Part shown: one piece after another, positions 38,943 to 49,969 of the stretch
Layout: every line of letters begins with the position of its first letter
Numbering within the stretch: position 1 is the stretch's first letter
Assembly (NCBI GenBank): GCA_964247055.1
Contig: OZ176050.1
Location: forward strand, 13,888,001-13,952,000
Source of the DNA: Paragordius varius
Taxonomy: Eukaryota; Nematomorpha
Length of the DNA stretch: 64,000 nucleotides
Direction: 5' to 3'
Notes under the pieces: generated by a model
What the model was told of the DNA's origin: nothing
Seen by the model: only the letters and a program-made list of their open reading frames with translations
The model's database searches: none
Translations under genes and position numbers: made by a program

Positions 38943-40133
38943 TTAAAAATAATGATTAATTTCATTATCAGATTGTAATATGTGCTGAAGTTGACCAATA
39001 TAACTTATAGCTTGTTGCAATATCCTGATGCGTGGAACCCGATGTTGCCCTGTCGGTTCAGAAGCCATGTCTTTTGCCTTATATTGGTAATTTGCCATAC
39101 TTTGATCAACGGCTATTCGTTTTTTCTTACGATTATAATGATGATGTTGTGAAAGGAGTGGAATATTTAAGGCATGAGACCCGGTCAAAACTTTGGAGTG
39201 AAGATGGTTCATGGCATTTTTTATACGGAGAGTTCGGACTTTTTCTCTGGCATTACCTGTAAGTCTTCGTTGTATCCAAGCCTCGTCGTCAGTTAAGTTG
39301 GTAGCAGCAGCTTGTCGCCTAAGTTTTTTTGCGTTGTTTGGTAATGCGGACAGGGCTCGTTCAGTTTCTACCTCTGATGATCCATGTAAAGAATTGTTGT
39401 TTTTTACTAAACCCAAGTTATTCATATTTTGGTGGCTTTCATACGAATCAGTCGTGCCGTAATATAATGATGAAGATGATATATCAGTGTCAGAATTAAA
39501 ATTCACTTCTAGTTTAATGTTGGGGACAGTTGGGTAATCATTGACCATGTAACCATTGTATGCGGCACTATGATTAAAAGTCATTTCATTTTGTTGACCT
39601 ACTGTAGACTCAACTTTGACACGGCTGAGATGGTCCATACTTACAGGGTAGTACTGTAAAGAATTTTGATAATCAGTGTCGCATTGCTTTTTCAAATCAC
39701 TTTCAGTGCTAATAAGATCACTTTCCTCCATAAAAAGGTCATCAAAGATGTTTGGCGACAAACACAAAGTATTTTGTTTACGTTCCACATCTGCTGGTCG
39801 TTCTGTTTTCGGTGCAAGTTTGCTTGAGCAAAGTTTATTATTGTGTTGTAGGACACCAAACATTGTTTCATTATCATTGAGTAGTAAAGAAAGGATGGTA
39901 TTGTCATCAACATCATCATCTGTTGCTGCTTGACAAAAATCTGGAAAACTAGAGCTATTATTATTATTAAGATTATTAATTTTTTCATAGTTTGAATCTG
40001 AGTTGGACCACATATCTTTACAAACATAATTCTTGGATTTAGTAAAATTATCATTATAATGGCCAAACTCTAAGGCTTGTTTTTCGTGGAATAGATTGTG
40101 CGGTGATAAATTTTGAACCAGGGTTGTGGACAT
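38943..40133 (-). CDS. Divergent bHLH transcription factor with a long loop
   Basis: Single-exon gene of 396 residues. The basic region and helix 1 are at about residues 292-310 (GNAREKVRTLRIKNAMNHL). Helix 2 is at about 366-388 (RIRILQQAISYIGQLQHILQ). The loop between them is about 50 residues, with a basic patch NRKKKR and a His run, whereas most bHLH loops are 5-25. The N-A-R-E signature fits group A proteins. Helix 2 resembles MyoD, Id and Achaete-scute types, but no family matches throughout. The N-terminal 290 residues are acidic and N/S-rich (DDDVDDNTILSLLLNDNE), with SRVKVES and NIKLEVN segments that look like SUMO acceptor sites (psi-K-x-E). Tandem with Twist. Confidence 0.75.
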   Translation of the reverse strand: MSTTLVQNLSPHNLFHEKQALEFGHYNDNFTKSKNYVCKDMWSNSDSNYEKINNLNNNNSSSFPDFCQAATDDDVDDNTILSLLLNDNETMFGVLQHNNKLCSSKLAPKTERPADVERKQNTLCLSPNIFDDLFMEESDLISTESDLKKQCDTDYQNSLQYYPVSMDHLSRVKVESTVGQQNEMTFNHSAAYNGYMVNDYPTVPNIKLEVNFNSDTDISSSSLYYGTTDSYESHQNMNNLGLVKNNNSLHGSSEVETERALSALPNNAKKLRRQAAATNLTDDEAWIQRRLTGNAREKVRTLRIKNAMNHLHSKVLTGSHALNIPLLSQHHHYNRKKKRIAVDQSMANYQYKAKDMASEPTGQHRVPRIRILQQAISYIGQLQHILQSDNEINHYF

Positions 40134-41252
40134 TGAAAGTGTAGGACAAAAATAAATTGGATAAAAATGAGAGTATTTAAGGAATCAGGTATAATGAAAA
40201 TGTCATAAAAAAATTAAAATGAAAATTTAAACGATATGTCACCGTTATATATAGGTATGTCGCAGGTAGGTATATTTTTAAAATATGTTTTGAATGATGT
40301 TTGTTTATATATTTATTAGCAAAAAAAGTCAACTGGTTTTTGGATGATAATTTATAAAAGACATTTGGTCTCAAAATTATAATAAGCGTGCTCAGGTAAA
40401 AAAAGTTGTACAATTCCATATAAAAAAAACAGATTGAATTCATGTTGATGTTTTGATAAATTATGTAATTATAAAACATATTTTGGATTCGTAAAGGAAA
40501 AAATATGTGTTTAGTATATACTAGAGAAACAGATTGGTAGTTCGGTAATTATTTTTTTATTTTTAACTCAAAACAAAAACGACACTTGTCAATAAAATCA
40601 AAATGATAACTTTCAATGTCAAACACACATTTTTTAAACCATATTTCCTAACCGGAAAGATGCATACTATCAAAATAGTAATAATCACTTTATAATTAAC
40701 TTTAATGTGGTTTTTCTAATTTATATTATGTAATTAATATTTTAATTAAAAACCACCTTTCTTTCTTTTTTTTCTCATTACGCAGGTAGACGCATTGGAA
40801 ACGTTGTATGATATAACTTTATTTTATTTATATTGCCTACAATATACGGACATCCTAACACACTTGAAAATGTATAAATAAAAAATTAATACTAATTAAT
40901 TATGGTCACACCGACAATCATGTCAATGTTTATATATATATTAGATATCCTAATTATATAATTTTTAAACTGCCCCCTAAAAATATTTATTAATATATAA
41001 AAAATAATATATGTATTAATATATTATTTTCCGGAAAAAAATTTGAATCAATAAAATAAAATATACTATGGATTTTTTTCGTAAAAAAACCCCACAGATA
41101 AAAAGTCTAAAAAAATAGCATATAATAAAATCTATATATATTTGAAATTGGTAAAAAAATTAAATTTATTTCGAATAACAATTATATAATATAATAAAAA
41201 TAAATGTGTGTTATAAATTTATGCAAACGCATTTGTAAAAAACAGACCCCAC
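40134..41252. other. Intergenic stretch
   Basis: AT-rich, including near-pure A/T at 40950-41220. No supported exon. The minus-strand frame at 40177-40479 has AT-driven residues (Y, F, I, N) and is just upstream of the bHLH start without a splice link. Confidence 0.5.
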
Positions 41253-44200
41253 TTAAAATTTAATTTCATTAATAGGTGATTTCTTAAATTTTTTGTAAGT
41301 CGGTTGTGTCGTACCATCCCACTTATTTTGCCAATATCGATTATTATTAATATTGCTGTTCCCATTGTTAGAACCTTTAGAGTTTGGTGGGTTATTCCAT
41401 GCCCTTGGTCTATATTTAAGAGGTGAATTTGATATGGCTTTTTTCGTACTATAATTCCATTGCCATGTGGCTACTTTTTGTGTGGTTTCAGGTTTGTTCC
41501 AATGCACCATCTGATCTTTCCGCGGGTAAGAATTAAAGTGTTGACTATGTTGGTTAGTATTATAGTTATTATTTTCACTATTGACTTTTTTAACTGCAAT
41601 CGGGACGTATTTGATTAAATATTCGTGCTTATTAGTTTTTGCAGTGGTTGTCGTAGGCGGTTTTATTAATTTAGAATCTTGCCAAGATGCAGAAGGCTTA
41701 GATCTAGGCTTGTATTTCGAATTTGTCGATTTCCATGAGGGGGAGGGACGCGCTGGTGATAATTGATTTTTAGGGGCTGACCAATCCCAACCACTGTTTT
41801 TACCCTTATTATAATTATTATTTTGTGGTGCTTGTGTGGTACTAGCTATATAGAGTAAATATTGAAATTATACAAGCCTAACGTAATAAAAATATAAAGA
41901 CAAATGTTTTGTTTTTCTTTCAAAAAACACTCATACTTTTTTAAGTTTTTTGCATATAAATTTTGAAATATAATTGTAATGCATAATTGAGTGAGTTACC
42001 AATATACATTGCTGTTTGAAAAACAATGAGTTATATTTAATTATAAAAGTATAAAAAAGTATAGCATAATGTTATGTTTTGTCCGTATAAATTTTTAATT
42101 TTTACCATAACTTTTGCCCGGGGCCGCTTGCCATACTATAAATTGTTCAGTAGTTGTTTGAGGTTGGGCTTGTGTTGTAACCTCGTTTTCAACCTTTACG
42201 TGCATAAATAAAAATCAAGGGAATAGTTGGTTACATAACATAATACAATTTTTTTATTTATTACTTTATAAATCATCATTAACCAGTTTTATCCAATTAT
42301 GATAGTTTTTATTTTGTGTACTTTAGAGGGTATATATATATATATATATGTGTGAGTATGCTACTTTTTACTCCTTAAATAACATTTTCCACGGAAATTA
42401 TAATAAACACATGTCTAAAATCATCTTAAAAAAAATTATCGCTTAAAACGCGCAATTATTTACGTTTTTCCTGTAAACTTAAATAAATTTACCATTTGAT
42501 AATAATAATTCACAAAAAATATAAATATAGGGTTTACCACATTTTTAATTAGATTGTTGGATAGCTTAACATTATAAGCTCCGACTGGTTTATGGACATG
42601 GATACTAGAAATTAAAGTGTAAAAATATGTTATAAATGGATTATTTGTAAATAAAGGTCAGATTATATTTAACGATCGAATTTTAATGCTAAACATATAA
42701 TACAATTAAAATTCAACAATTTTTACCTATCTATAATATTTAACATAAATGTTGTTTATTTGATTATTATGAATAAACTTTATTTCATGAGCCATACGCT
42801 ACTGTATTAAACAAATTTAACTGTTAATTAAATCCATATTCATAAATTACATTTTTAGTCAAACCTCTTTGAAATATTTTAACACTTGGATACAACACAT
42901 TCATTTCAGTTTTTAGACTCAAATTGGGGTAGTTGGATACCCCAGGCCTGCTTAAAATTAAATACTTTAAAAAATATGGAAGGTATCGAAACCATGGCAA
43001 AAATTTGCCTTTATATAACATTAATAAATCGAAATATTTAAAAAATTTTATTCAAAAACTCGATATTACTTATTTTAATGTAAAACCCAAAGGTAAAAAT
43101 TTACTCAATGTAACATGTGTGCATTGGCTAATTTGAAAAAAATCTTTTTCTATTTCTATCAATGTTAGATGTAATTTAAATAAAAAATTAGCTGTAATTT
43201 TACCTTTAAAATTAAATGAACACGATATTATGCAAAAATTTTGTAAAATAATGGCGTCGGAGTAGTTTGATATGGAACTTTTTTTCAAAACGAAATTTAC
43301 TTAGATATTTTGGCTTATTGATATAATTTTTATTAGGATGAATGCATAAATTTAAATTGGGACCGTTTCCTTTTGTAGTTTTTTAAAATATAAATTTAAA
43401 TTTAGTCAGACCCCAATTTAAACCATGTTATAGTATATTTATATCAAACGAATATACACAATATCCTGGACTATAATGTTTATAATTGGTTTTAAAAATA
43501 TTTTCTTTCATATACATACCTTAGATTATAAACAATGTATTGATTTATTTTGGTTGCATTGAAAGCATGAAAACGGTTATCTTGATTTATGGGAACTATT
43601 GGAGCTGCGGTAGCGTCTACATAATCACTCGGTGCCAAGGACGTGTCCTAGAAAATTTATTTTACAGGTTTAATATAATTTTCAAGCAGTAAAAATGGAA
43701 ATTATATTAACAAAATGTAAAAATCTAAAAGCATGGTTAGACAATCAATCTACTTTTCTGAAACCTTAGTTTTTCCTATATAAATAATTATTTGATTACA
43801 ATTGTTAAATATATATTTAATTGATTGTGTAATCAACTAATATCTCGTTACAGTATAAGTAAGTATACAATTAATTATTGCCAAATAGCATAAACAACAA
43901 AGGGCAGTATTATTGGCTTATACTTATTTTTTTCAATTTTTACTATTATTAGCCAATAATAATTCTCGTTGCACATGCTATTTGGTAATAATTAATAACT
44001 TTCTAGCAATATACACTTATTCTACTGTACATTATTTATTTGTTTGCAATTTTAAACAATGAGATATTATAAGAAAATAAGATCAAAAAAGTACAGCGGT
44101 CGTTTGACAATAATATTTGTCTTTACATTCCTAAATTTTGACTGTGGATAATCCTTCCTTGCCAATCTGATATAATAATAATACACCTTCAATAATATTA

Positions 44201-45059
44201 TTAAAATATCAATTTTCAATAAATATTATAAAAAAGGCGAATAACTTTATTTTAATCCAAACCAAACCAAACTAACCTCGTAATAATAGTCATCGTAATA
44301 ATCGGTCGATAGTAGGCTCGAAGTCTCAGGTACTGGCATAGAAAGAGGTGTTGTCGTTGAAAAAACTGGTGCATTGGTAACGGCTATAGGAGCTGCAGTA
44401 GACCATACCGCTCCTGATTTCCCGTTATTTGCTCCATAAATGTTTTTTATGATTATGGGTTGAGGCTGGCCTGCCCCCGAAAGTAGGGATGGGAACCAAC
44501 CCGCTGAATTAGCACCGTTTTGTCCGTTTGACTTTTTGTTTGCAGAACCGCTAAAACCGCCACCAAAAATAGATTCAATATTTTTTTCCGCTAATTCTAC
44601 AATGTTTCCAATGTGATCGGCTAAATCTCCAAACGCATCTCCACCCATATGGTCAGGCTGAGCTACGGAGTTGCTATTGCTATTTATAGGGGACCAGACC
44701 ATACTGCTACCACCATTATTCGAGTTTGAGTTTCCATTAGATGGCCATTGCTGGGAGTTACCATCCGAGTTCATCATTGAAGTGTCCGGAGCTTTTGAAC
44801 CAATCCAACCGCTATAACTGATAGCTGGAAACCGTTTTCCAATTGCCTTTGGCTGATTTTCTGCATTGTCTTTGGAGGATAAGTGGGCCGAACCGTTTGA
44901 ATACTTATAATTGCTATTAGCTTTATACGTGTCAACATTAAGTGGCAACAGATTTTTATCGAGTATTATGGGGTGAGGAGCATAAAATTGTGATAAAACC
45001 AAAAGAATGGAGACACAATGATAGATTAAGGAAACGCATTTTCCCAACCAATTTGTCAT
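41253..45059 (-). CDS. Trp-rich, low-complexity secreted protein, 531 residues, unrecognised
   Basis: Four exons: 45059-44277, 43647-43516, 42193-42106 and 41845-41253, phase-consistent with one stop at the end. The N-terminus (MTNWLGKCVSLIYHCVSILL then VLSQFYA) is a good signal peptide. The mature protein is rich in S, N, G, P, T and K with regularly spaced Trp motifs: SGWIGS, QQWPSNG, MVWSP, AVWSTAAP, VWQAAPG, GWDWSAP, SWKSTN, HWNKPE, TWQWNY, YWQNKWDG. The first exon includes a Gly/Ser region (IFGGGFSGSANKKSNGQNG) and an acidic Tyr-rich patch (DYYDDYYYE). The C-terminal exon is strongly basic. Composition suggests a structural or adhesive extracellular material (silk-, cement- or cuticle-like), which is inference. 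The exon 2 donor TAT|GTATAT was chosen over AAG|GTATGT because only it keeps frame. Confidence 0.75.
41880..42105. mobile_element. Tc1/mariner-like MITE family A, eroded copy
   Basis: Retains AATATAAAGACAAATGTTTT on the left and TTTTGTCCGTATAAATTTTT on the right but lacks clean ends. It fills the last intron of the Trp-rich protein gene and touches the donor of exon 3. Confidence 0.55.
42878..43432. mobile_element. MITE family D, copy 2
   Basis: Left end has ACACTTGGATACAACACATT then CAAATTGGGGTAGTTGGATA and CCCCAGG. Right end retains GACCCCAATTTAAACC. In an intron of the Trp-rich protein gene. Small frames inside are spurious. Confidence 0.65.
43857..44025. repeat. Short palindromic repeat family H, copy 1
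   Basis: Inverse blocks AATTATTGCCAAATAG and CTATTTGGTAATAATT, and inside them AGTATTATTGGCT versus AGCCAATAATA. A half copy is near 50728-50840. In an intron of the Trp-rich protein gene. Confidence 0.6.
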
Positions 45060-45892
45060 TTGGATTATTGATAAATGATACTAATGTTTTAATAAAAAAA
45101 TAAGTTAAAGTTATACTTAATATACTCAACTCTAAAATATGGTTAATTTTTTTGATCCTTTAAACACATACACACACACGCACCTAAAGCAAAAAATTAC
45201 CTACCATTTTTAACCTTTGATATTAACTTAAAAAAGTGTCTATATTGAATTGAGACAAAAAGATGTATTAATGGACAAGAGGTTAAGGCCATAATCATTT
45301 AAAAACTCACATCTTAAACCAAAAAATTTTTTTATTACACGAAGTCGAAATTGTAAAATATAACAAAAAATAATATCCATATATAAAATATTTTTTATAA
45401 AACCACAATTAATAAATGATAAAAAATTGGTATTGGCGCAATTTTTATTAATTTATATGTATATATATAAATAAAATGGCAAAATTATAAAAAAAATTAT
45501 ACAAATGGGTTTTTCCAGTAATAATTTTCTCCTTAGTAAGCATAAAATTTGGCTATCGTATATTTAATTAAAACTGCTTTTTGTCATACTATAGCTTAAT
45601 TATATCAGATGTGTTTATTAGAAAGGGGGATTAATTATTTATATGTGGTGTTGTTATAACTTTAAAATGTTCAAAGCTTTTTTTTGGAAAAAATTTGTTT
45701 GTTAATTATTTTTAAATAAAGTTGACATGCATGACCGCGACAACTCACAGTAGATTAATATGCAATTCATTATGTGTGAAAATTCAAACGGCTTTTTAAA
45801 AATATTAGGTGTTTTGTATGTTACACATCTTAAACTTTTCATTTTTTATAGTGACAAAAAAGTTTTTAATTTTAACATATGTATATATATAT

Positions 45893-46090
45893 ATACACTG
45901 TGTGCAAAAAAATTTTTAACGAAAAAACTTTTTTGAGATAGCTTATGACCAGCGTATTCATTTGCCGCAAAAATTTTATTTGTTGACAACCTAGTTTTTT
46001 GAAATATTGAGAGAAAATCGAAATCGGGCAAAAAGTGAAAATTAAGGATAATTCATAAAATTATGATAAAATCTGAAATGTTATCGTTTA
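45893..46090. repeat. Dispersed repeat family G, copy 1
   Basis: Begins ACACTGTGTGCAAAAA. Shares GAGATAGCTTATGACCA, ATTCATTTGCCG, TTTGTTGAC.ACCTAGTTTT and GAGA.AATCGAAATCGGG in order with 50846-51065. CACTGTGTGCAAAA resembles a Tc1/mariner end, but no inverse partner end was found. Confidence 0.65.
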
Positions 46091-46726
46091 TTATCATTCA
46101 ATATATAAATAGCCTAAAATCATATAGTTAGGGTTTCTATAAAATTTCAGGTCAAAAGATGTTTTTGTTTTATCACACTTAAAAGACAAAAAAATTTAAT
46201 GAATCCATATTAAAATAATTTTTTAAATTATTTACTACCTAAACTCACTATTAAAATCTAAACATTCATATTTTATCCAGGAAAATAAATTTCTATATCA
46301 AAATAAAACCAAAAATATTGTTTTTTTTGCATTTTTTTGTCATCTGCGATATGAGTGTATAAATTTATACTGTTTTATTTTAGATTCATACATGATTAGG
46401 AATTATTAAGTATATAATTTATGCAAAATAGGATTGAAAATTAGTGGAATATCAACCAACAATCCGTACAAATCCCAATACAAATATTAATTTGGCATAA
46501 AAAGACTTGTTTGCCCTTCTGCGATAATTAATTATTTCGGGCCGATATTTTAAAAACATTTCAAATGATTTATTCATTTTAAAACATACGGTTCACTTTT
46601 TTCATCAGATAGGTGTCCAACACAAATGGCTTCGCATGCCGAATTTATAACTCAAAAAAACCGGTGAGTCAGATTCGAAATAGACATTCCTTAATTTATT
46701 AGATTTTTAATGTAAGACGAGCAGAG

Positions 46727-46947
46727 GTGTAGTTAGAGAGGGAAAGGGGGCTCGGATGCCATCGGATTTTAATTTTATTTCAAAAAATAGGTATTTAAGC
46801 GTCAAATACATAAAAAATCACCCCCATTTATGAGTGGTTGGTCATAATCAGGGTTAAATTTGACTATTTTTTTTGTAATTTAAGGGATCGCATGGAGGGG
46901 GAGGGGTATACGCTATAACGGGTGCAAGAAACGCAAGCTACGCCTCT
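46727..46947. mobile_element. hAT-type MITE
   Basis: Starts CAGAGGTGTAGTTAGAGAG and ends CTACGCCTCTG; the right end inverted reads CAGAGGCGTAGCTTGCG. CAGRGGCGTAGC is a typical hAT tip. The GC-richer interior has AGGGGGAGGGG-like stretches. The flanks show only an approximate duplication (TAAGAC on both sides, shifted). A decayed relative is near 15000-15055. Confidence 0.65.
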
Positions 46948-47173
46948 GAATAAGACTGAATGGAATACTTAAAATTAATGAATTGTCTCAGAAATAAGGA
47001 TTTTACTGAGAATTTATGAGCATTTTTTACGGGCTACACATATAGAGAGCCCGATGGCCACTTTTGTTTTAAACAGAACGGTTTCTTAGTACACAATTTT
47101 TCGTAAATTATGTTTAAAGCCTACCAACGACTTTGTTTATATTTTTTAGGTAAACTTTATTTTATTTATTTGA

Positions 47174-47377
47174 CTAAAAAATTTTGAAATTATACAGATA
47201 AAAAACGTTAAAATTAGGGGACAATTTATTTTTCTAAATGACAACAAAAATTGGTAACACTCTCAATTATTAAATTTTAATGTTAATTATATGCTTTATA
47301 TAGAATATCAATGTTCAAAAAGTATGGTTGTCTTTTTTTAAAAAATGTCAATTTTAAATTTGTTTGTAAATTTACTG
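47174..47377. mobile_element. Tc1/mariner-like MITE family A, eroded copy
   Basis: Left part resembles the family start (TTTTGAAATTATACAG then AAAAACG). Right part has AAAAGTATGGTTGTCTTTT and ends TTTACTG followed by TA. It is diverged. Confidence 0.6.
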
Positions 47378-47857
47378 TAATAATTATTATCTTCCATATG
47401 CTAGCGAATGTTGGCCCTTAAATCAAACTGAAAATCAATTATGTGAAATAAAAAAATCTATACACGTTCTCCAAATCTGTACCACAATAATAAAACAAAT
47501 TATAATTAAAGCAAACATAGTTTGTTTCAAATGTCACCTATGTCTTCTTTTCTCGGAGCAAATTGTCTCAGATACTAGGGCCATATTTAACGCTTAAATG
47601 GTTGGATTACCAAAATTAGATCCTTTCATCCGAACGGCAATTTAAGACGAGTCAGACCATATCATGATTGGCAAAAAAAACTATAAGCCATGACTTAAAT
47701 CTAACTCAATTGACCAAAGTCGACTATCTCGATTGCCAGGTATTTCGCTCAAGAATTTGGAAGCTAGCTCATGCTGGATAAATGTATTTTTTCAATTAAT
47801 AAAATTGCTATAAAGTTAATATGAATAAGTTATCTACAAACAGCTTATTTAATTACT

Positions 47858-49969
47858 TTAAGATTCACAAAGGAGGCATTCGTTCTTGAAAGTTTGACGG
47901 AATTTGGAATCTATCACACAGTAGAGGTAAAAAGTTAGCGAATAATTGCAAAATTCCAGCAAATTAAATAGTTTTGTCACTATACGGTATGTACAGGGTT
48001 CACGTGGACAATTAGTTTGAGCAAATGTATAGACCAGAGTTAAAACCGTAATTGGGACAATGAAAATTGTGTACGAAGTTACAAAAGCAAAAAGTAATGT
48101 TAGTAAATGTTTTCCTTTAACCGGGCCTCCCAGGCTTATGCTATTATTTCCCGTTTTAGAAATCGTGGAGGAATTGTGGGACGCTTGTTTTACCAATATG
48201 CCGGGAGATCCTAACTTTTTTCCACGCTTTTGATTCGAATCTAAATTAATTATTGTCGTATTTGGTGGGCCAGTAGTTTTTGATATATTTGAATTGGGTG
48301 TCTTAACTTCATCAGCACCATTCATTGAATATTTTTTGTCACTGGTTGTTTCTATGATATCATGTAAAAAGATTATAGAATTTAAATATACTTTCTACGC
48401 ATATCCACACTTTAAATTGACCCTTTATTATATGAGTGGCCTCTTTTGATTTTTTTACATTGCGTAATAATGAGGATCGACCCATTTTGGGAAAAATAAC
48501 TCGACTTAGTAGACTATTTCCATTTTTTCACACTATGTGTTTGTCTAATTTGAAATTTTAAAATATTAAGAGTTATTTGTGAGGAATTGGGGGTTATGAT
48601 CCTGGTCTTAACGGCCGGTGTTAGTCTGAAAAGTAAAAATTTAAAAAGAATCAATATAGCGTAAATTAAAATAAAGGATTTGAAATATTTTAGAGTTAGA
48701 TAGTGTTAATGGTGTTATGACGTTGATAAACACTTAAAACGATTTTGATCTTATTTGCTTAAACAGCGGTTGGATTCAATGGTTTTGATTAAAGAGTTTC
48801 AATTTCTGTCCTTTTTAATACATGCCACAAAAGTTTAAAAGAATTTGTGATAAATCGAAACAATTTAATACTTGTTTAGCGCCAAAAAGTTCTGAAAACG
48901 GTTTTTGGCAAATCGGTTTCGTTTCAAATCACAAAATAAATATAAATAGTGCAACGCTATAATAAAATATTCTTTCCAACTTTTAAAATAATTTTGTGAT
49001 ATTACAGCGTTATAAAGGGTAAGCGATTATTAGCTTTTTAGTCAAATATTAATACAATATTATAAGGTTTTATAAAAACCTAATAATAAGGGGCTAAAAG
49101 ATTATATGTAATTTTAAAGCCAATAAAGTATTTTTGATTAAAAGCTTTTAAACGAACCAATTGCTATCTTAAAATATTGGACATATATATATATATATAC
49201 TATGTAAACGAGTGTCAATAATTGCATGATTGTGTTCATACACCTTGCGATATGCTTGAAGTAGTTTATAGTTGAGATAAAATATTATGCTAAGTGGTAT
49301 AACGGTTAGGATAAGCTCCTTAAACACCATGTATATGGTGAAGAGTTGAGGATTTGCTATATACACCCGATAATTGTAACGGAATGAATTCCAACGCCGA
49401 TCAAAGCACAAATAAACCGGATAAATGAAGGCTAAAGGAACATTTAAAGCTATAGAAAGGACTAAGCAAACTAAGACTATCCATTTACTCCAACCTGTTT
49501 GTTTCCATTGTGCATGTATACTAAATCGATATAGAAAGAGGTATCGTTCGATCGAGATTAGCAGGAGTAGGAGTGTAGATGTTTTCATCAACGAATTCAA
49601 GGCCGGTAAAAATACTTTGTTTTGGAACCAAACATGCCCATAGCGTTGTGAGATTGCCAAATTTTCCATTTCCCCTTTGTACATGAGTGGGTACGTGGCA
49701 AAAAGGGCACAAACTATGAAATCAGTTACGGCCACTACTTTCATGTAATACATGGCTAGCCGTTCTCGACTCAGGCGTGTATAAACGCAGAAATTAAAAA
49801 CGTTTCCAATCAGGCCCAAAACTATGAGTGGGATACCCACGTAAACGTAAGCATACCGCTCATAAACTAACACCTGGGAATGATCTACGCAAAATGTTAT
49901 ATTGGCGTAATTAGTGATATCATTATCATTCATATCAAAATGGTGATGATCATTTTCTAATAATAACAT
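47858..49969 (-). CDS. Rhodopsin-class GPCR, FMRFamide-receptor-like
   Basis: Two exons, 49969-49201 and 48351-47858, join in phase 1 to give 420 residues. Seven spans are visible: YVYVGIPLIVLGLIGNVFNF (TM1, with GN), VVAVTDFIVCALFATYPLM (TM2, with the Asp), NSLMKTSTLLLLLISIERY (TM3, ending in the ERY form of DRY), IVLVCLVLSIALNVPLAF (TM4), ELILTVIPLSIIFYL (TM5), LLTLLFAFVTSYTIFIVPIT (TM6) and FCNYSLTFYLYCV (TM7). The last corresponds to the NxSxNFxLYC form of FMRFamide-type receptors, followed by FRQTF of helix 8. Third cytoplasmic loop is long (about 80 residues, K/N/S-rich). The TM3 position usually holding a disulphide Cys is Asn (WFQNKVF). The N-terminus has a sequon, NITF. Ligand unknown. 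The donor abuts a (TA)n run. Confidence 0.85.

Larger units (their letters stand above)
45060..47857. other. Intergenic region with several repeats
   Basis: No supported exon. It includes repeat family G (45893-46090), a hAT-type MITE (46727-46947), a hAT-like tip fragment (about 46610-46690) and a family A MITE (47174-47377). Otherwise AT-rich and featureless. Confidence 0.5.

Noticed and set aside
39032-39933. Plus-strand open frames opposite the divergent bHLH gene
   Set aside because: Antisense shadows; the minus frame has a bHLH domain and is much longer.
49425-49643. Plus-strand open frame of 72 codons
   Set aside because: Antisense to GPCR exon 1.
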